Below, in pieces: positions 54,999-64,000 of a stretch of 64,000 nt of DNA (its first letter is position 1; each line of letters begins with the position of its first letter). A program made the translations under genes and the position numbers. The stretch lies in NCBI GenBank assembly GCA_029961745.1, contig CP124680.1:1302001-1366000 (forward strand), given 5' to 3'. The notes under the pieces were generated by a model, which saw only the letters and a program-made list of their open reading frames with translations, did not search any database and was not told where the DNA came from. Source of the DNA: Nocardioides sp. L-11A (lineage in GTDB: Bacteria > Actinomycetota > Actinomycetes > Propionibacteriales > Nocardioidaceae).

Positions 54999-55616
54999 AT
55001 GGCGCGCTACCTCGACGTCCATCCGGACAATCCTCAGCCGCGGTTGCTCCAGCAGATCGTCACTGCCCTGCAGGACGACGCGCTGATCGCCTACCCGACC
55101 GACTCCGGGTACGCCCTCGGGTGCCGGATCGGCAACCGTGACGGCCGCGACCGGATCCTGCGCATCCGCGGACTCGACGACAAGCACCACTTCACGCTCG
55201 TGTGCCGCGACTTCTCCCAGCTCGGGCAGCTGGTCCACGTCGACAACGCCGCCTTCCGGGCGATCCGCGCCGCGACGCCGGGGCCCTACACGTTCATCCT
55301 GCCGGCCATGCCGGAGGTGCCGCGGCGGCTGCTGCACCCGAAGAAGCGCACGGTCGGGGTCCGGATCCCCGACCACACCTTCGTCCAGGCGCTGCTCGCC
55401 GAGCTCGGTGAGCCGCTGCTGACCTCCACCCTGATCCTGCCGGGGGAGACCGAGCCACGCACCATGGGCTGGGAGATCAAGGAGGACCTCGACCACGACG
55501 TCGACATCGTCGTCGAGGCGGGGGAGACCCCGGCCGAGCCCACCACCGTCGTGGACTGGTCCGAGGGCGCCCCCGAGATCCTCCGCCGGGGCGCGGGCGA
55601 TCCCGACCGCTTCTAG
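54999..55616 (+). CDS. YciO-type Sua5/YrdC-fold protein
   Basis: 205 residues. Begins YLDVHPDNPQPRLLQQIVTA and contains IAYPTDSGYALGCRIGN, LDDKHHFTLVCRDFSQLGQL and PGPYTFILPAMPEVPRRLLH. This pattern matches E. coli YciO more closely than YrdC/Sua5. YrdC makes threonylcarbamoyl-AMP for tRNA t6A; YciO has the same fold with a less certain role. Two nt after ispH, probably co-transcribed. Confidence 0.82.
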   Translation: MARYLDVHPDNPQPRLLQQIVTALQDDALIAYPTDSGYALGCRIGNRDGRDRILRIRGLDDKHHFTLVCRDFSQLGQLVHVDNAAFRAIRAATPGPYTFILPAMPEVPRRLLHPKKRTVGVRIPDHTFVQALLAELGEPLLTSTLILPGETEPRTMGWEIKEDLDHDVDIVVEAGETPAEPTTVVDWSEGAPEILRRGAGDPDRF

Positions 55617-55654
55617 CCCGCCGCCAGACCGTGTCCGTCACCGAAGGGAATCTC

Positions 55655-56380
55655 GTGAAGTACGTCGCTGCCGCCGTCCTGTCCCTCGCCCTCGTCCTCG
55701 GCCCCGCGGCCGGTGTCTCCACCGCCGCCGGGCCCACAGGGCCGGCCGAGCGGCAGAGCGCGGGCTCCGACCGGGCCAAGGTCCTCAAGACGGCCAAGGC
55801 CGTGCGCAAGCACCGCAAGGCGACCGGCGCCGCGCCCGACGACGCCTACGCCAACGCCGCGCTGGTCACCTCGCCCAAGGTCGGCTACCTGCGCGTCGGC
55901 GCGAAGCGGTTCTGCGTCTTCACCAACGCCGCCCGGAGCATGAGCGGCAAGAAGGCCGCCTGGTTCTACGACTCCCAGCGCAAGCGGGCCTTCCGGGCCA
56001 CCCGCAACGCGGTCCGCGGCTCGCACTCGGCGTGCGGCAAGGCCGCTCGCGTGCTCCAACAGCAGGTGGTGCAGGTCCGCGTCGACAACGCGGTGGCCGA
56101 CGCGCTCACCGCCGCCGGGGTGATCCGCGCGGTGGCCGCCGGGGGGTCCTACCCGACCGGCGCGGGCGACATCGACCTGCTGCACTTCGAGAAGACCTAC
56201 GGTGTGAGGTTCGCCAAGGGCAACCGGATCGCCGGCTACGGCACCAGCGGGTACGGCGCGACGTTCCAGATCTGCATCGCGCACCGGACCGGCCCGTGGG
56301 CGCTGTACCTCTCGAGCACCGACAGCTTCGAGACGGGGACGAAGAAGGCGCGCTGCGGCTCGCACGTCGGCCCGATGTGA
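55655..56380 (+). CDS. Secreted protein of unknown function
   Basis: 241 residues from GTG 55655, which has GAAGGGA upstream and places a signal peptide at the N-terminus (YVAAAVLSLALVLGPAAGVSTAA); a GTG at 55631 is in frame but poorly placed. Four cysteines (RFCVF, SACGK, QICIA, ARCGS) could form two disulfides. Tyr/Gly-rich C-terminal half. No family recognised. Confidence 0.6.
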   Translation: MKYVAAAVLSLALVLGPAAGVSTAAGPTGPAERQSAGSDRAKVLKTAKAVRKHRKATGAAPDDAYANAALVTSPKVGYLRVGAKRFCVFTNAARSMSGKKAAWFYDSQRKRAFRATRNAVRGSHSACGKAARVLQQQVVQVRVDNAVADALTAAGVIRAVAAGGSYPTGAGDIDLLHFEKTYGVRFAKGNRIAGYGTSGYGATFQICIAHRTGPWALYLSSTDSFETGTKKARCGSHVGPM

Positions 56381-56389
56381 CGTCCCGGG

Positions 56390-56408
56390 GGCCTGACCGC
56401 TCAGGGCC
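56390..56408. terminator. Imperfect hairpin between convergent genes
   Basis: GGCCTGA-CCGC-TCAGGGCC lies between the stop at 56380 and the stop of the minus-strand gene at 56401, with one bulged G. Possible bidirectional terminator. Confidence 0.35.
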
Positions 56409-56805
56409 GGCGGCGGTCCAGGAAGGAGCGACGCAGCGCGAGCAGGCCCAGGCACGCGGCGTACCCGAAGCCCAGGGCGATGCCGTGCCGGGACAGCCCG
56501 GCGATCGCGGCCTGCGCGACGCCGTCGTCGGCACGGGCGATGCTGGCGCGGTCGCTGAGCGCGAGCAGCACGATGACGAGGGCCATCGCCAGCGGCGGGA
56601 GCACCCCGACCGTGAAGAAGTCGCGGGGCCGGACGGTGAGGGCGGCCCCGACGCAGATCGTCACGAACGCCAGGTCGAAGAACAGCCCGAGGCGCTCGGA
56701 GAGCAGCAGGTCGAGCACAGTCGCGGTCAGCAGCAGCGCGACCGCGAGCGCGACCACCTCGCGGCCGGGACGACGGCCCTCCTCCCACAGGGTGGCGCTG
56801 CTCAC
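56401..56805 (-). CDS. Small membrane protein, DUF6542-like
   Basis: 134 residues with four hydrophobic segments (EVVALAVALLLTATVLDLLL, LFFDLAFVTICVGAALTV, PPLAMALVIVLLALS, GIALGFGYAACLGLLAL). The pattern VLDLLLSERLGLFFDLAFV followed by VRPRDFFTVGVLPPLAMALV resembles DUF6542 proteins, which from memory often sit near ispH in actinobacteria. Function unknown. Confidence 0.55.
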   Translation of the reverse strand: MSSATLWEEGRRPGREVVALAVALLLTATVLDLLLSERLGLFFDLAFVTICVGAALTVRPRDFFTVGVLPPLAMALVIVLLALSDRASIARADDGVAQAAIAGLSRHGIALGFGYAACLGLLALRRSFLDRRRP

Positions 56806-56884
56806 CCCTCCACGCTAGCGGTCGGACCGGGCCATGTCAGGGACTCAGCCGGCGCTGGCCACGACGAGCCGCCTCCCGTGCTGA

Positions 56885-57667
56885 TCAGTCCGCCAGGTCG
56901 ACGACCACCGGCGCGTGGTCGGAGGGCGCACCCGGGAAGACGGCAGGGTCGCGCTCCTCGCGGTCGATGAACGCACCGGTGACCCGCTCGGCGAAGGAAG
57001 CGGAGCCGAGGACGAAGTCGATCTTGAGCCCGCGGTTCCGCTCGAACCGCTGCCGGTAGTAGTCGAAGTAGGTGAACTCGGGCGCGTAGGACCGGGTGAC
57101 CTCGGACCAGCCGCCGTCCAGGAATGCCTGGAAGGCGGCGCGCTCGGCCGGGGTGACGTGGGTGGAGTTCTTGAACTGCGCGACGTCGAACACGTCGTCG
57201 TCGGTCGGGCAGATGTTCCAGTCGCCGACCAGGGCGGTCGGCGCGTCCAGCCAGGACGACGCAGCGGCCCGCAGGCGGGCCAGCCAGTCCAGCTTGTAGA
57301 CGTAGTGCGGGTCGTCGGGCTTGCGGCCGTTGGGGACGTACAGGCTCCACACGCGTACGCCGCTGCAGGTGGCAGCGAGGGCGCGGGCCTCGACCTCGAG
57401 TGCGTCGCCGAAGCCCGGCTGCTCGGGGAAGCCGACGGTGACGTCGTCGAGGCCGACCCGGCTGAAGATCGCGACGCCGTTCCACTGGTTGAGGCCGTGG
57501 GCGGCGACCTCGTAGCCGCGCGCCTGCAGGCCCATCAGCGGCAGCTGCTCCTCACGCGCCTTGGTCTCCTGGACCGCGAGCACGTCGATCTCGTGCCGGT
57601 CGAGGAAGGCTTCGACGCGGTCGATCCGCGTGCGCAGGGAGTTGACGTTCCAGGTGGCCAGTCGCAC
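56885..57667 (-). CDS. xth: Exodeoxyribonuclease III (AP endonuclease)
   Basis: 260 residues from GTG 57667, set by a TAGGAT -10 (57680-57675) 7 nt upstream. EEP-fold motifs: ATWNVNSLRTR, LAVQETKAREEQLP (catalytic Glu), LYVPNGRKPDD, LVGDWNICPTDDD (Asp/Asn), KIDFVLGS and PSDHAPVVVDL (Asp-His). Base-excision repair at abasic sites. Divergent from the sigma factor gene. Confidence 0.95.
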   Translation of the reverse strand: MRLATWNVNSLRTRIDRVEAFLDRHEIDVLAVQETKAREEQLPLMGLQARGYEVAAHGLNQWNGVAIFSRVGLDDVTVGFPEQPGFGDALEVEARALAATCSGVRVWSLYVPNGRKPDDPHYVYKLDWLARLRAAASSWLDAPTALVGDWNICPTDDDVFDVAQFKNSTHVTPAERAAFQAFLDGGWSEVTRSYAPEFTYFDYYRQRFERNRGLKIDFVLGSASFAERVTGAFIDREERDPAVFPGAPSDHAPVVVDLAD

Positions 57668-57674
57668 CGGACGA

Positions 57675-57680
57675 ATCCTA
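57675..57680 (-). promoter_or_regulatory. -10 hexamer for leaderless xth
   Basis: TAGGAT on the minus strand ends 7 nt before GTG 57667. It lies 15 bp from the sigma-factor promoter on the other strand, so the two could interfere. Confidence 0.55.
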
Positions 57681-57694
57681 GTCTGCAGGGGAGC

Positions 57695-57720
57695 TGAACC
57701 GAGCGGACGGTTCCGTCGTA
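57695..57720 (+). promoter_or_regulatory. SigL-like ECF autoregulatory promoter
   Basis: TGAACC (57695-57700), 16-nt spacer, CGTA (57717-57720), 20 nt before the sigma factor ATG. M. tuberculosis SigL recognises TGAACC with a 16-18 nt spacer and a CGT -10, including its own promoter. The match supports autoregulation and the SigL-like assignment of the gene. Confidence 0.65.
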
Positions 57721-57740
57721 TCCCCGGCCGGGAGGTGCGG

Positions 57741-58253
57741 ATGACCGACGACCCGGCCACGGCCATGCAGGCGCTGTACGACGACCACGCGGCGGCCCTG
57801 TGGGGCTTCTGCCTGCACCTGACCGGCAACGACCGCGCGCGGGCCGAGGACGTCGCGCAGGAGACGATGCTGCGCGCCTGGCGCAACGCCGCGGTGCTCA
57901 CCGAGTCGCGCGGCTCGGTCCGCTCCTGGCTGTTCACGGTCGCCCGCCACATCGTGATCGACGAGTGGCGCTCCCGGCGGGGGACCCGCGAGTTCGCGAC
58001 CGCGGACCCGCCGCAGGGCGAGGTCGGCGACGACGGGACCGACGAGCTGCTGCTGTCGTGGGTCGTCGCCGACGCGCTGCGCCGGCTCTCCGACGACCAC
58101 CGCGCCGTTCTCGTCGAGTGCTACTACCGGGGGCGATCGGTGGCCGAGGCCGCTCGCCGCCTCGACATCCCGGAAGGAACCGTGAAGTCCCGCACCCACT
58201 ACGCCCTGCGCGCCCTGCGGCTGATCCTCGAGGAGACGGGGGTGGCGTCATGA
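57741..58253 (+). CDS. ECF sigma factor, SigL-like
   Basis: 170 residues. Region 2 (ALYDDHAAALWGFCLHLTG, RAEDVAQETMLRAWRNAAVL, SWLFTVARHIVIDEWRSRR) and region 4 (ALRRLSDDHRAVLVECYYRG, VAEAARRLDIPEGTVKSRTH) are complete. SD GGGAGGTG precedes the ATG. Coupled by ATGA to a zinc anti-sigma factor, the arrangement of SigL/RslA, a redox- and zinc-linked ECF pair in mycobacteria. Confidence 0.92.
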   Translation: MTDDPATAMQALYDDHAAALWGFCLHLTGNDRARAEDVAQETMLRAWRNAAVLTESRGSVRSWLFTVARHIVIDEWRSRRGTREFATADPPQGEVGDDGTDELLLSWVVADALRRLSDDHRAVLVECYYRGRSVAEAARRLDIPEGTVKSRTHYALRALRLILEETGVAS

Positions 58254-58921
58254 GCTGCGCGTACGCGCACCTCGACGGTGTCTACGTCCTCGGCGCCCTG
58301 GCCGCGGGGGAGCGGGCGGCGTACGAGCGCCACCTGCCGGGCTGCGCCGAGTGCACGCGCGCGCTGCGGGACCTGGCCGGGATCCCGGGGCTGCTGGGGC
58401 GGGTGCGGCTCGAGACGGTCGAGCAGCTGCAACCGGCCGAGCCGGTGCCCGCGACGCTGCTGCCGGCCATGGTGGCGCGGGTACGCCGTGACCGGGGTCG
58501 GCGCCGGGTCGTGGTCGGCTCGCTCGTGGCCGCGGCCGCGGTGCTGCTGGTGCTCCTCGCGGTCGGGATCGGCACCACCCTGGGCGACGGTGCCCCGGGC
58601 CGACCGGATCAGCAGCTGGCCGCCGCCCAGCGGATGGAGGCCCTCGGCACTCCGTCCTCGGGCTGGGTCTCGCTGACCCGGCGCGGCTGGGGCACGCGGA
58701 TCGACCTGACCTGCACCTACGACGGACCGGTGGCCGGCCCGGCGACGTACGTCCTCGTCGTGACCGCGACCGACGGCCGCACCGAGCAGGCCGGCACCTG
58801 GCGGACCCGCGACGGCCAGGAGGTCCGGGTCACCATGGCGACGGCGGTGGCCCCCGATGACATCGCGTCGGTCGAGGTCCGGACGGAGTCGGGCTACTCA
58901 GTCCTTCGCCTGACGCAGTGA
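58250..58921 (+). CDS. Zinc-binding anti-sigma factor, RslA-like
   Basis: 223 residues. The cytoplasmic zinc anti-sigma domain shows CAYAHLDGVYVLGALAAGER and His28-x3-Cys32-x2-Cys35 (RHLPGCAECTRAL). One membrane helix (~85-110, VVVGSLVAAAAVLLVLLAVG) leads to an extracytoplasmic domain (WVSLTRRGWGTRIDLTCTYD). Predicted to bind and hold the sigma factor until its metal site is oxidised or the protein is cut. The end overlaps the convergent gene by 24 nt. Confidence 0.88.
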   Translation: MSCAYAHLDGVYVLGALAAGERAAYERHLPGCAECTRALRDLAGIPGLLGRVRLETVEQLQPAEPVPATLLPAMVARVRRDRGRRRVVVGSLVAAAAVLLVLLAVGIGTTLGDGAPGRPDQQLAAAQRMEALGTPSSGWVSLTRRGWGTRIDLTCTYDGPVAGPATYVLVVTATDGRTEQAGTWRTRDGQEVRVTMATAVAPDDIASVEVRTESGYSVLRLTQ

Positions 58922-59275
58922 CGCGAACCGGCCCTCCGCGGCAGCCGCGGCGAGCGCCACGACGACCGCCACGATCTCGGAGATCGCCGCCAGCCACGCG
59001 TACCAGGTGTCCCAGGTCGTGTGGATGCCGAACAGCCCGCCCGTGGTGGCGATGACGAACGCCAGCAGGGTCGTGGCGCCGAGACCGGCCAGGAGGAACA
59101 ACGGGATCCAGCTGCGCCAGGCGACCACGAGGACGGCGATCACCGCACCCGCGACCACGTTCACCACGAACAGCTGCCCGACGGTGCCCTGGTCGCGCAC
59201 GCCGTCGAACCACAGGTAGAGATGCACCGCCGCGCTCACCACGGCCGCCAGCGCACCGATCACTCGGATGCCCAT
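58898..59275 (-). CDS. Four-helix membrane protein of unknown function
   Basis: 125 residues from ATG 59275 with SD GAGGAGCG. Four hydrophobic segments (VIGALAAVVSAAVHLYLWFD, LFVVNVVAGAVIAVLVVAW, IPLFLLAGLGATTLLAFVIA, WLAAISEIVAVVVALAAAAA) and a conserved-looking HLYLW in the first. No family recognised. Confidence 0.6.
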   Translation of the reverse strand: MGIRVIGALAAVVSAAVHLYLWFDGVRDQGTVGQLFVVNVVAGAVIAVLVVAWRSWIPLFLLAGLGATTLLAFVIATTGGLFGIHTTWDTWYAWLAAISEIVAVVVALAAAAAEGRFASLRQAKD

Positions 59276-59340
59276 CGCGCGCTCCTCACGCTCGTTTCGG
59301 GGAAACACGTGCGAGGAGCGCGCGCGGTTCACTGCCTCGC

Positions 59341-61497
59341 TCACTCCGCCTCGCCGTACGCCGCCAGGAACCGGTCCCGCACGGCGTCCATCCGCCACAC
59401 CGGCGCGCCCGGCCCGGGCAGGATGCCGGGCTGCCAGCCCCAGCCGTCGATCCGCGCGATGGCGGCGGGATCCTGTGCCAGCACCGTGATCGGTACGTCG
59501 TGCCCCGGGTCGCTCCCGCTCACGTACGAGTGCGGCTGGTGGTCCCCGACGATGACGACCACCCGCCTCGGGTCGGGGTAGGTGACCAGGAACGAGATCA
59601 GCGTGCGCCAGGTGTACCGCACGGCCGCGGCGTAGTCGGCCTGCGCCGTGTCCGGGTGCTGCCGGCCGTCGACACCGGCAGGCTCCCGCGCCGGCATGCC
59701 GTCGTACACCGACCCGTCGCCGACGTCGGCCCACGGGACCTGCTCCGGCACCGGCGCCCACGGGTGGTGGCTCGAGATCAGGTCGATCTCGGCGAACACC
59801 GGCCTCCGCTCCCCGGGCCTCAGCTCGGTACGGCGGAGGTGGTCGAGCGTGTACTGGTCGGGCATCGGCGCGTACCCGAACCGCGGCCCGCGGTAGCCGA
59901 CGTCGCGGGAGTCGTAGAGCTCGTCGAAGCCGTAGTACGCCGCGCCCTCGGGCCAGTCGCGGGTGTTGGCCGGCACCGAGAACACGGTGCGCCAGCCGGC
60001 GGCGCCGAACGCGCCGGTCAGGCTGAGCCGGTCGCTGTCCAGCAGCTGGCCGTAGCGCCGCTCGCTGTCGGTCCACACCCCGGCCTGCAGGGTCGCGTGC
60101 GCCAGCCAGCTGCCCGCGCCGAAGGTCGGCGAGGTCAAGAACGCGCTGCGGGCGTCGTAGCCGGCGGCGGCCAGCTCCCGGTCGCCCTGCTCCAGCAGAT
60201 CGACGACCGACGGCGCGAACCAGCTCTCCGCCAGCGCCGCCCGGCCGTAGCTCTCGAACCACACGAGCAGCACGTCCCTGCCCCGCAGCCCCCGCAGCAG
60301 CCGGTCGCCAGGGGTCGCGGCGAACGCGTCGGAGGCGAGCTCGCGGGCGAAGACGGCCGTGTCGCGGCGGTCGGCACGGACCTGGTCGACGGTGTCGACG
60401 ACCAGCCCGGCGGACCCGGCGGCGGCGACGTGGTCGACCGGGGAGCCGGAGGCGGCGCAGACCACCCACACCGTGCCGAGCGCAGCCACCGAGCGCCAGG
60501 TCCGGCGCGGGTGCGCGGCCGAGGCCCGGGCGACCCGGCCGACGGACCAGGTCAGGACGACGGCCAGTACCGCGACCAGCGCCAGCATGCCCGCGAGCGT
60601 GAGCGTCGCGAGCAGCCCGCCCCGGGTGTCGCGGACCACCTCGTACCCCTTGGGCAGGTAGGACCAGTCGCCGAGCACGTGGAACGAGCGGCCGAGGTAG
60701 ACGTCGAAGCCCAGCCCCAGCCCGCGCAGCGCGGCGAGCGCGGTGACCAGGAGCCCGAGTGCCACGACGAGCACATGTCGGCCCCAGGGCGGCAGCACGA
60801 CCGCGAGCGCCGCCAGCACCAGGCCCTCGACCGGGATCCGGGTGAAATCGGCCGGTCCGATGCCGTCGGCGACGTGGGGCGGCGCGAGCGCGAGCCAGAC
60901 GGCGAGGGCGGCGGTCGCGGTGACCAGTCCCGCCGGTGGCGGGGTGACGGGCTCGGTGTCGTGGCGGTGCCGCCACTGCCAGACCACGTCGTGCCCGAAG
61001 GACTCCACGAGCAGGAGCAGGGCCGCGCCGACGGCCACCCGGGACACGGGATCGGGCAGCAGCGTGGACGCCGCCACCGTCAGCACGACGCCCTGGACCG
61101 CGGCGACCACCTTGGCCCAGTACCGCGGCGGGGTCGGTCGCCGCAGCCACGGCAGCACCCACCCGGCGAGGACGTAGGCGTAGCGCATCGCGCCGATCGC
61201 GAGCACCCACCAGCCGAGCCGCGGGGCCACGTGCACGCTGAGCACGGCGATCAGGAAGGCGTCGGTCTCCATGTCGAAACGCGCCCCGAACGCGCTCGTC
61301 GTACCGGTCCGGCGGGCGACATACCCGTCGACGGCGTCGAGCAGCAGGGCCACGGCGCTGACGGTCACCAGGACGGCTGTGAGTCTGCCGGACAACGGGT
61401 CCGCGAGACCGCGGAGGGTGAGCGCGGCGACGCCGACGGCGAGCACCGCGCGCGCCGCCGTCACCCGGTTCGCCGGGCCGAACTGAACCCGATCCAT
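59341..61497 (-). CDS. CDP-alcohol phosphatidyltransferase fused to an alkaline-phosphatase-superfamily (sulfatase/phosphoglycerol-transferase-like) domain
   Basis: 718 residues. Residues ~1-200 hold the complete CDP-alcohol phosphotransferase motif D-x2-DG-x2-AR-x8-G-x3-D-x3-D (DAVDGYVARRTG, then GARFDMETD) within membrane helices. A middle section has further helices (VAVGAALLLLVESFG, VEGLVLAALAVVLPPWGRHV, LAGMLALVAVLAVVLTWSVG). The C-terminal ~350 residues form an alkaline-phosphatase-type domain: DVLLVWFESYGRAAL, SPTFGAGSWLAHATLQAG, AEIDLISSHHPWAP and VVVIVGDHQPHSYV. That domain would be outside the membrane, as in phosphoglycerol transferases. The fusion suggests lipid or glycan head-group synthesis and transfer in one chain. 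Divergent from the alcohol dehydrogenase gene. Confidence 0.85.
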   Translation of the reverse strand: MDRVQFGPANRVTAARAVLAVGVAALTLRGLADPLSGRLTAVLVTVSAVALLLDAVDGYVARRTGTTSAFGARFDMETDAFLIAVLSVHVAPRLGWWVLAIGAMRYAYVLAGWVLPWLRRPTPPRYWAKVVAAVQGVVLTVAASTLLPDPVSRVAVGAALLLLVESFGHDVVWQWRHRHDTEPVTPPPAGLVTATAALAVWLALAPPHVADGIGPADFTRIPVEGLVLAALAVVLPPWGRHVLVVALGLLVTALAALRGLGLGFDVYLGRSFHVLGDWSYLPKGYEVVRDTRGGLLATLTLAGMLALVAVLAVVLTWSVGRVARASAAHPRRTWRSVAALGTVWVVCAASGSPVDHVAAAGSAGLVVDTVDQVRADRRDTAVFARELASDAFAATPGDRLLRGLRGRDVLLVWFESYGRAALAESWFAPSVVDLLEQGDRELAAAGYDARSAFLTSPTFGAGSWLAHATLQAGVWTDSERRYGQLLDSDRLSLTGAFGAAGWRTVFSVPANTRDWPEGAAYYGFDELYDSRDVGYRGPRFGYAPMPDQYTLDHLRRTELRPGERRPVFAEIDLISSHHPWAPVPEQVPWADVGDGSVYDGMPAREPAGVDGRQHPDTAQADYAAAVRYTWRTLISFLVTYPDPRRVVVIVGDHQPHSYVSGSDPGHDVPITVLAQDPAAIARIDGWGWQPGILPGPGAPVWRMDAVRDRFLAAYGEAE

Positions 61498-61519
61498 CGC
61501 AGCTCCGTGTCCTCCGGTG

Positions 61520-61533
61520 GTACCCACGGGTAC
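61520..61533. promoter_or_regulatory. Palindrome in the divergent promoter
   Basis: GTACCC-AC-GGGTAC lies in the 76-bp space between the divergent starts at 61497 and 61574, a suitable position for an operator controlling both. Confidence 0.4.
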
Positions 61534-61573
61534 GACGAGCGCTGGAGGTCGGTTCAACGAGAGGAGTCCCGCG

Positions 61574-62544
<971 letters not shown>

Positions 62545-62545
<1 letters not shown>

Positions 62546-62952
62546 TGTTCAAGGTGACCGTCCGCGACCACATCATGATCGCCCACAGCCTGCGGGGGGA
62601 GGTGTTCGGACCGGCGCAGCGCCTGCACGGCGCCACCTATGTCGTCGACGCGACCTTCGCCGGACCGGAGCTCGACGCCGACGGGATCCTCGTCGACATC
62701 GGCCGGGCCGCCGAGGCGGTGTGCGAGGTGCTCGGCCGGCTGCACTACCGCAACCTCGACGAGGAGGACGCCGTCGCGGACCTCGCCGGGCTGAACAGCT
62801 CGACCGAGGTGCTCGCCCGCTGGATCGCCGACCGGCTGGCCGAGCGCGCCCGGGCCGGAGACCTGGGCGCGGGCGGCCGGGCGCTCACCGGGCTCGAGGT
62901 GACCCTGCACGAGTCGCACATCGCGCAGGCCGCCTACGAGCGCGCGCTGTGA
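62545..62952 (+). CDS. 6-pyruvoyltetrahydropterin synthase-fold protein (degenerate active site)
   Basis: 135 residues. The PTPS/QueD pattern can be followed ([73 protein letters not shown]) with His14 and His28 as zinc ligands. The third His is Ala30 (LHGATY in place of LHGHNY), and the catalytic Cys before LHG is absent. It may have a changed reaction or only bind a pterin. Starts within TGATG of the upstream gene and overlaps the glycosyltransferase by GTGA. Confidence 0.8.
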
Positions 62953-63971
62953 CGGTCCATCTCCTCGTGCCCGAGGCCGTCGACGACCCGCGGCGCGCCA
63001 GCGGGGGCAACGTCTACGACCGCCGGCTGGCCACCGGACTGGTCGCGCTGGGCCGCCCGGTGCGCGAGCACCGGATCGGCGCCGTCGGCCTCGACGGCGT
63101 ACTCGCTGACCTGCCTGACGGGGCCGTGGTGCTGATCGACGGGTTGGTCGCGTCGAGCACCGACGTCCTGGTCGCGGCGAGCTGCCGGCTCCGGGTGGCG
63201 GTCCTGCTGCACATGCCGGGCTCCGGGCCGGCGGAGCCCGCGGTGCTGGGGGCCGTCGCCGCCGTCGTGACGACGAGCGGATGGGCGCGCCGGTGGGTGC
63301 TCGACCGGCTTCCCGTCGCGCCCGAGCGCGTGCACGTGGCGGTGCCGGGCGTCGACCCCGGCCCGCCCGTCGCCGGGTCGGCCACCGGGACCGCCCTGCT
63401 CTGCGTCGGGCCCGTCACCCCCGCCAAGGGGTACGACGACCTGCTCGCCGCCCTCGCCGAGGTCCGCGACCTCGCCTGGACCTGCCGGTGCGTGGGGACG
63501 CTCGACCTGGCGCCGCCCTACGCGGCGCGGCTGCGTGACCGCGCGCGCCGGTGCCGGCTCGCCGACCGGATCGACTTCGCCGGCCCGCTGTCGCCGGCCG
63601 GTCTCGACGAGCTCCGCTCGGTGAGCGACCTGGTCCTGGCGCCCTCGCACCGCGAGTCGTACGGCATGGCGCTCGCGGAGGGCCTGGCCCGCGGCCTGCC
63701 GGCGATCGCGACCGACGTCGGCGGCCATCCCGAGGCGCTGGGGAGGGCCGGCGACGGCACCCTGCCGGGCGCCCTGGTACCGGTCGGCGACCCGGCCGCG
63801 CTCGGGCAGGCCCTCCGCGGCTGGCTGGGCGACCCCGCCCTGCGTCAGCGGTGGCGACGGTCCGCCGCGGACCGCGGGGCGCGGCTCGGCACCTGGGAGC
63901 GGACCGCCGCCGAGGTGGCCGGCGTGCTGAACCGGATCGCCCCGCACGCCGTACGCAGGGACGAGGAGTAG
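62949..63971 (+). CDS. GT4-family glycosyltransferase
   Basis: 340 residues from GTG 62949, in a GTGA overlap. Rossmann N-terminus ([28 protein letters not shown]-like [11 protein letters not shown]), C-terminal donor domain with [20 protein letters not shown], the EX7E motif in [20 protein letters not shown] and [10 protein letters not shown]. Retaining GT-B enzyme; donor and acceptor unknown. Last complete gene of the window; the remaining 29 bases hold a GGAGG that may be the SD of a next gene. Confidence 0.88.
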   Translation: MTVHLLVPEAVDDPRRASGGNVYDRRLATGLVALGRPVREHRIGAVGLDGVLADLPDGAVVLIDGLVASSTDVLVAASCRLRVAVLLHMPGSGPAEPAVLGAVAAVVTTSGWARRWVLDRLPVAPERVHVAVPGVDPGPPVAGSATGTALLCVGPVTPAKGYDDLLAALAEVRDLAWTCRCVGTLDLAPPYAARLRDRARRCRLADRIDFAGPLSPAGLDELRSVSDLVLAPSHRESYGMALAEGLARGLPAIATDVGGHPEALGRAGDGTLPGALVPVGDPAALGQALRGWLGDPALRQRWRRSAADRGARLGTWERTAAEVAGVLNRIAPHAVRRDEE

Positions 63972-64000
63972 GGGAGGGGAGGTCGCCATCGACGGGACCA

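Noticed and set aside
63972..64000. Start of a further gene after the GGAGG at the window end
   Set aside because: No ATG, GTG or TTG in a suitable position is visible before the sequence ends; it cannot be supported.

Overview
The window comes from a high-GC actinobacterium, most likely Nocardioides or a close relative (family Nocardioidaceae). Grounds: strong GC bias at third codon positions, frequent GTG starts, ATGA/GTGA stop-start overlaps, several leaderless starts (TANNNT then 6-7 nt then ATG/GTG), a zinc-type S14, and actinobacterial families (DUF3000, DUF4349, BTAD/SARP, FHA-ABC transporter, SigL/RslA-like pair). The genus is inference. No tRNA, rRNA, CRISPR array or transposase was seen.

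Layout. 1-2520: end of a solute-binding protein, then RNase D and DUF3000 on the minus strand. 2683-13424: an accessory block with a secreted Ig-like protein, an FAD-linked oxidoreductase, three tandem secreted beta-propeller paralogues, a response regulator whose DNA-binding part is an N-terminal SARP domain and whose receiver is C-terminal, a translationally coupled histidine kinase, and a hemerythrin protein. Three transcription units of this block carry the same promoter design: direct repeats of TCCAG-like elements at 10-11 bp, the last CAG exactly 10 nt before a GAGNNT hexamer. I propose that the SARP regulator acts there. 13588-16405: hemE, a NYN-LOTUS protein and a LysR regulator. 16534-22804: a minus-strand run of DUF4349 lipoprotein, DUF58, MoxR ATPase, DUF4350, DUF4129 and a multipass membrane protein.

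23199-35891 is the S10-spc ribosomal cluster (rpsJ to rplO) with secY, adk and map. The cluster is interrupted: 13 kb of unrelated genes (a 2317-residue surface protein ending in LPNAG, isochorismate synthase, a TerC protein behind a yybP-ykoY manganese riboswitch, an FHA-ABC exporter, a luciferase-like protein) lie between map and infA. The alpha part (infA, rpmJ, rpsM, rpsK, rpsD, rpoA, rplQ) resumes at 49164 and ends in a strong hairpin at 53230. A long palindromic element and a 20-bp direct repeat lie between rpoA and rplQ, and a 60-bp near-identical duplication lies between adk and map.

53246-59275 holds ispH, a YciO-type protein, small membrane or secreted proteins, exonuclease III and an ECF sigma/anti-sigma pair with a SigL-like promoter. 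59341-63971 is a lipid/sugar/pterin-type cluster: a CDP-alcohol phosphatidyltransferase fused to an alkaline-phosphatase-superfamily domain, and divergently an alcohol-dehydrogenase-like protein without the catalytic cysteine, a PTPS-fold protein that has lost the catalytic cysteine and one zinc histidine, and a GT4 glycosyltransferase, overlapping by 1-4 nt. Its product is unknown. All coordinates and motifs were read by eye; no database search was run.
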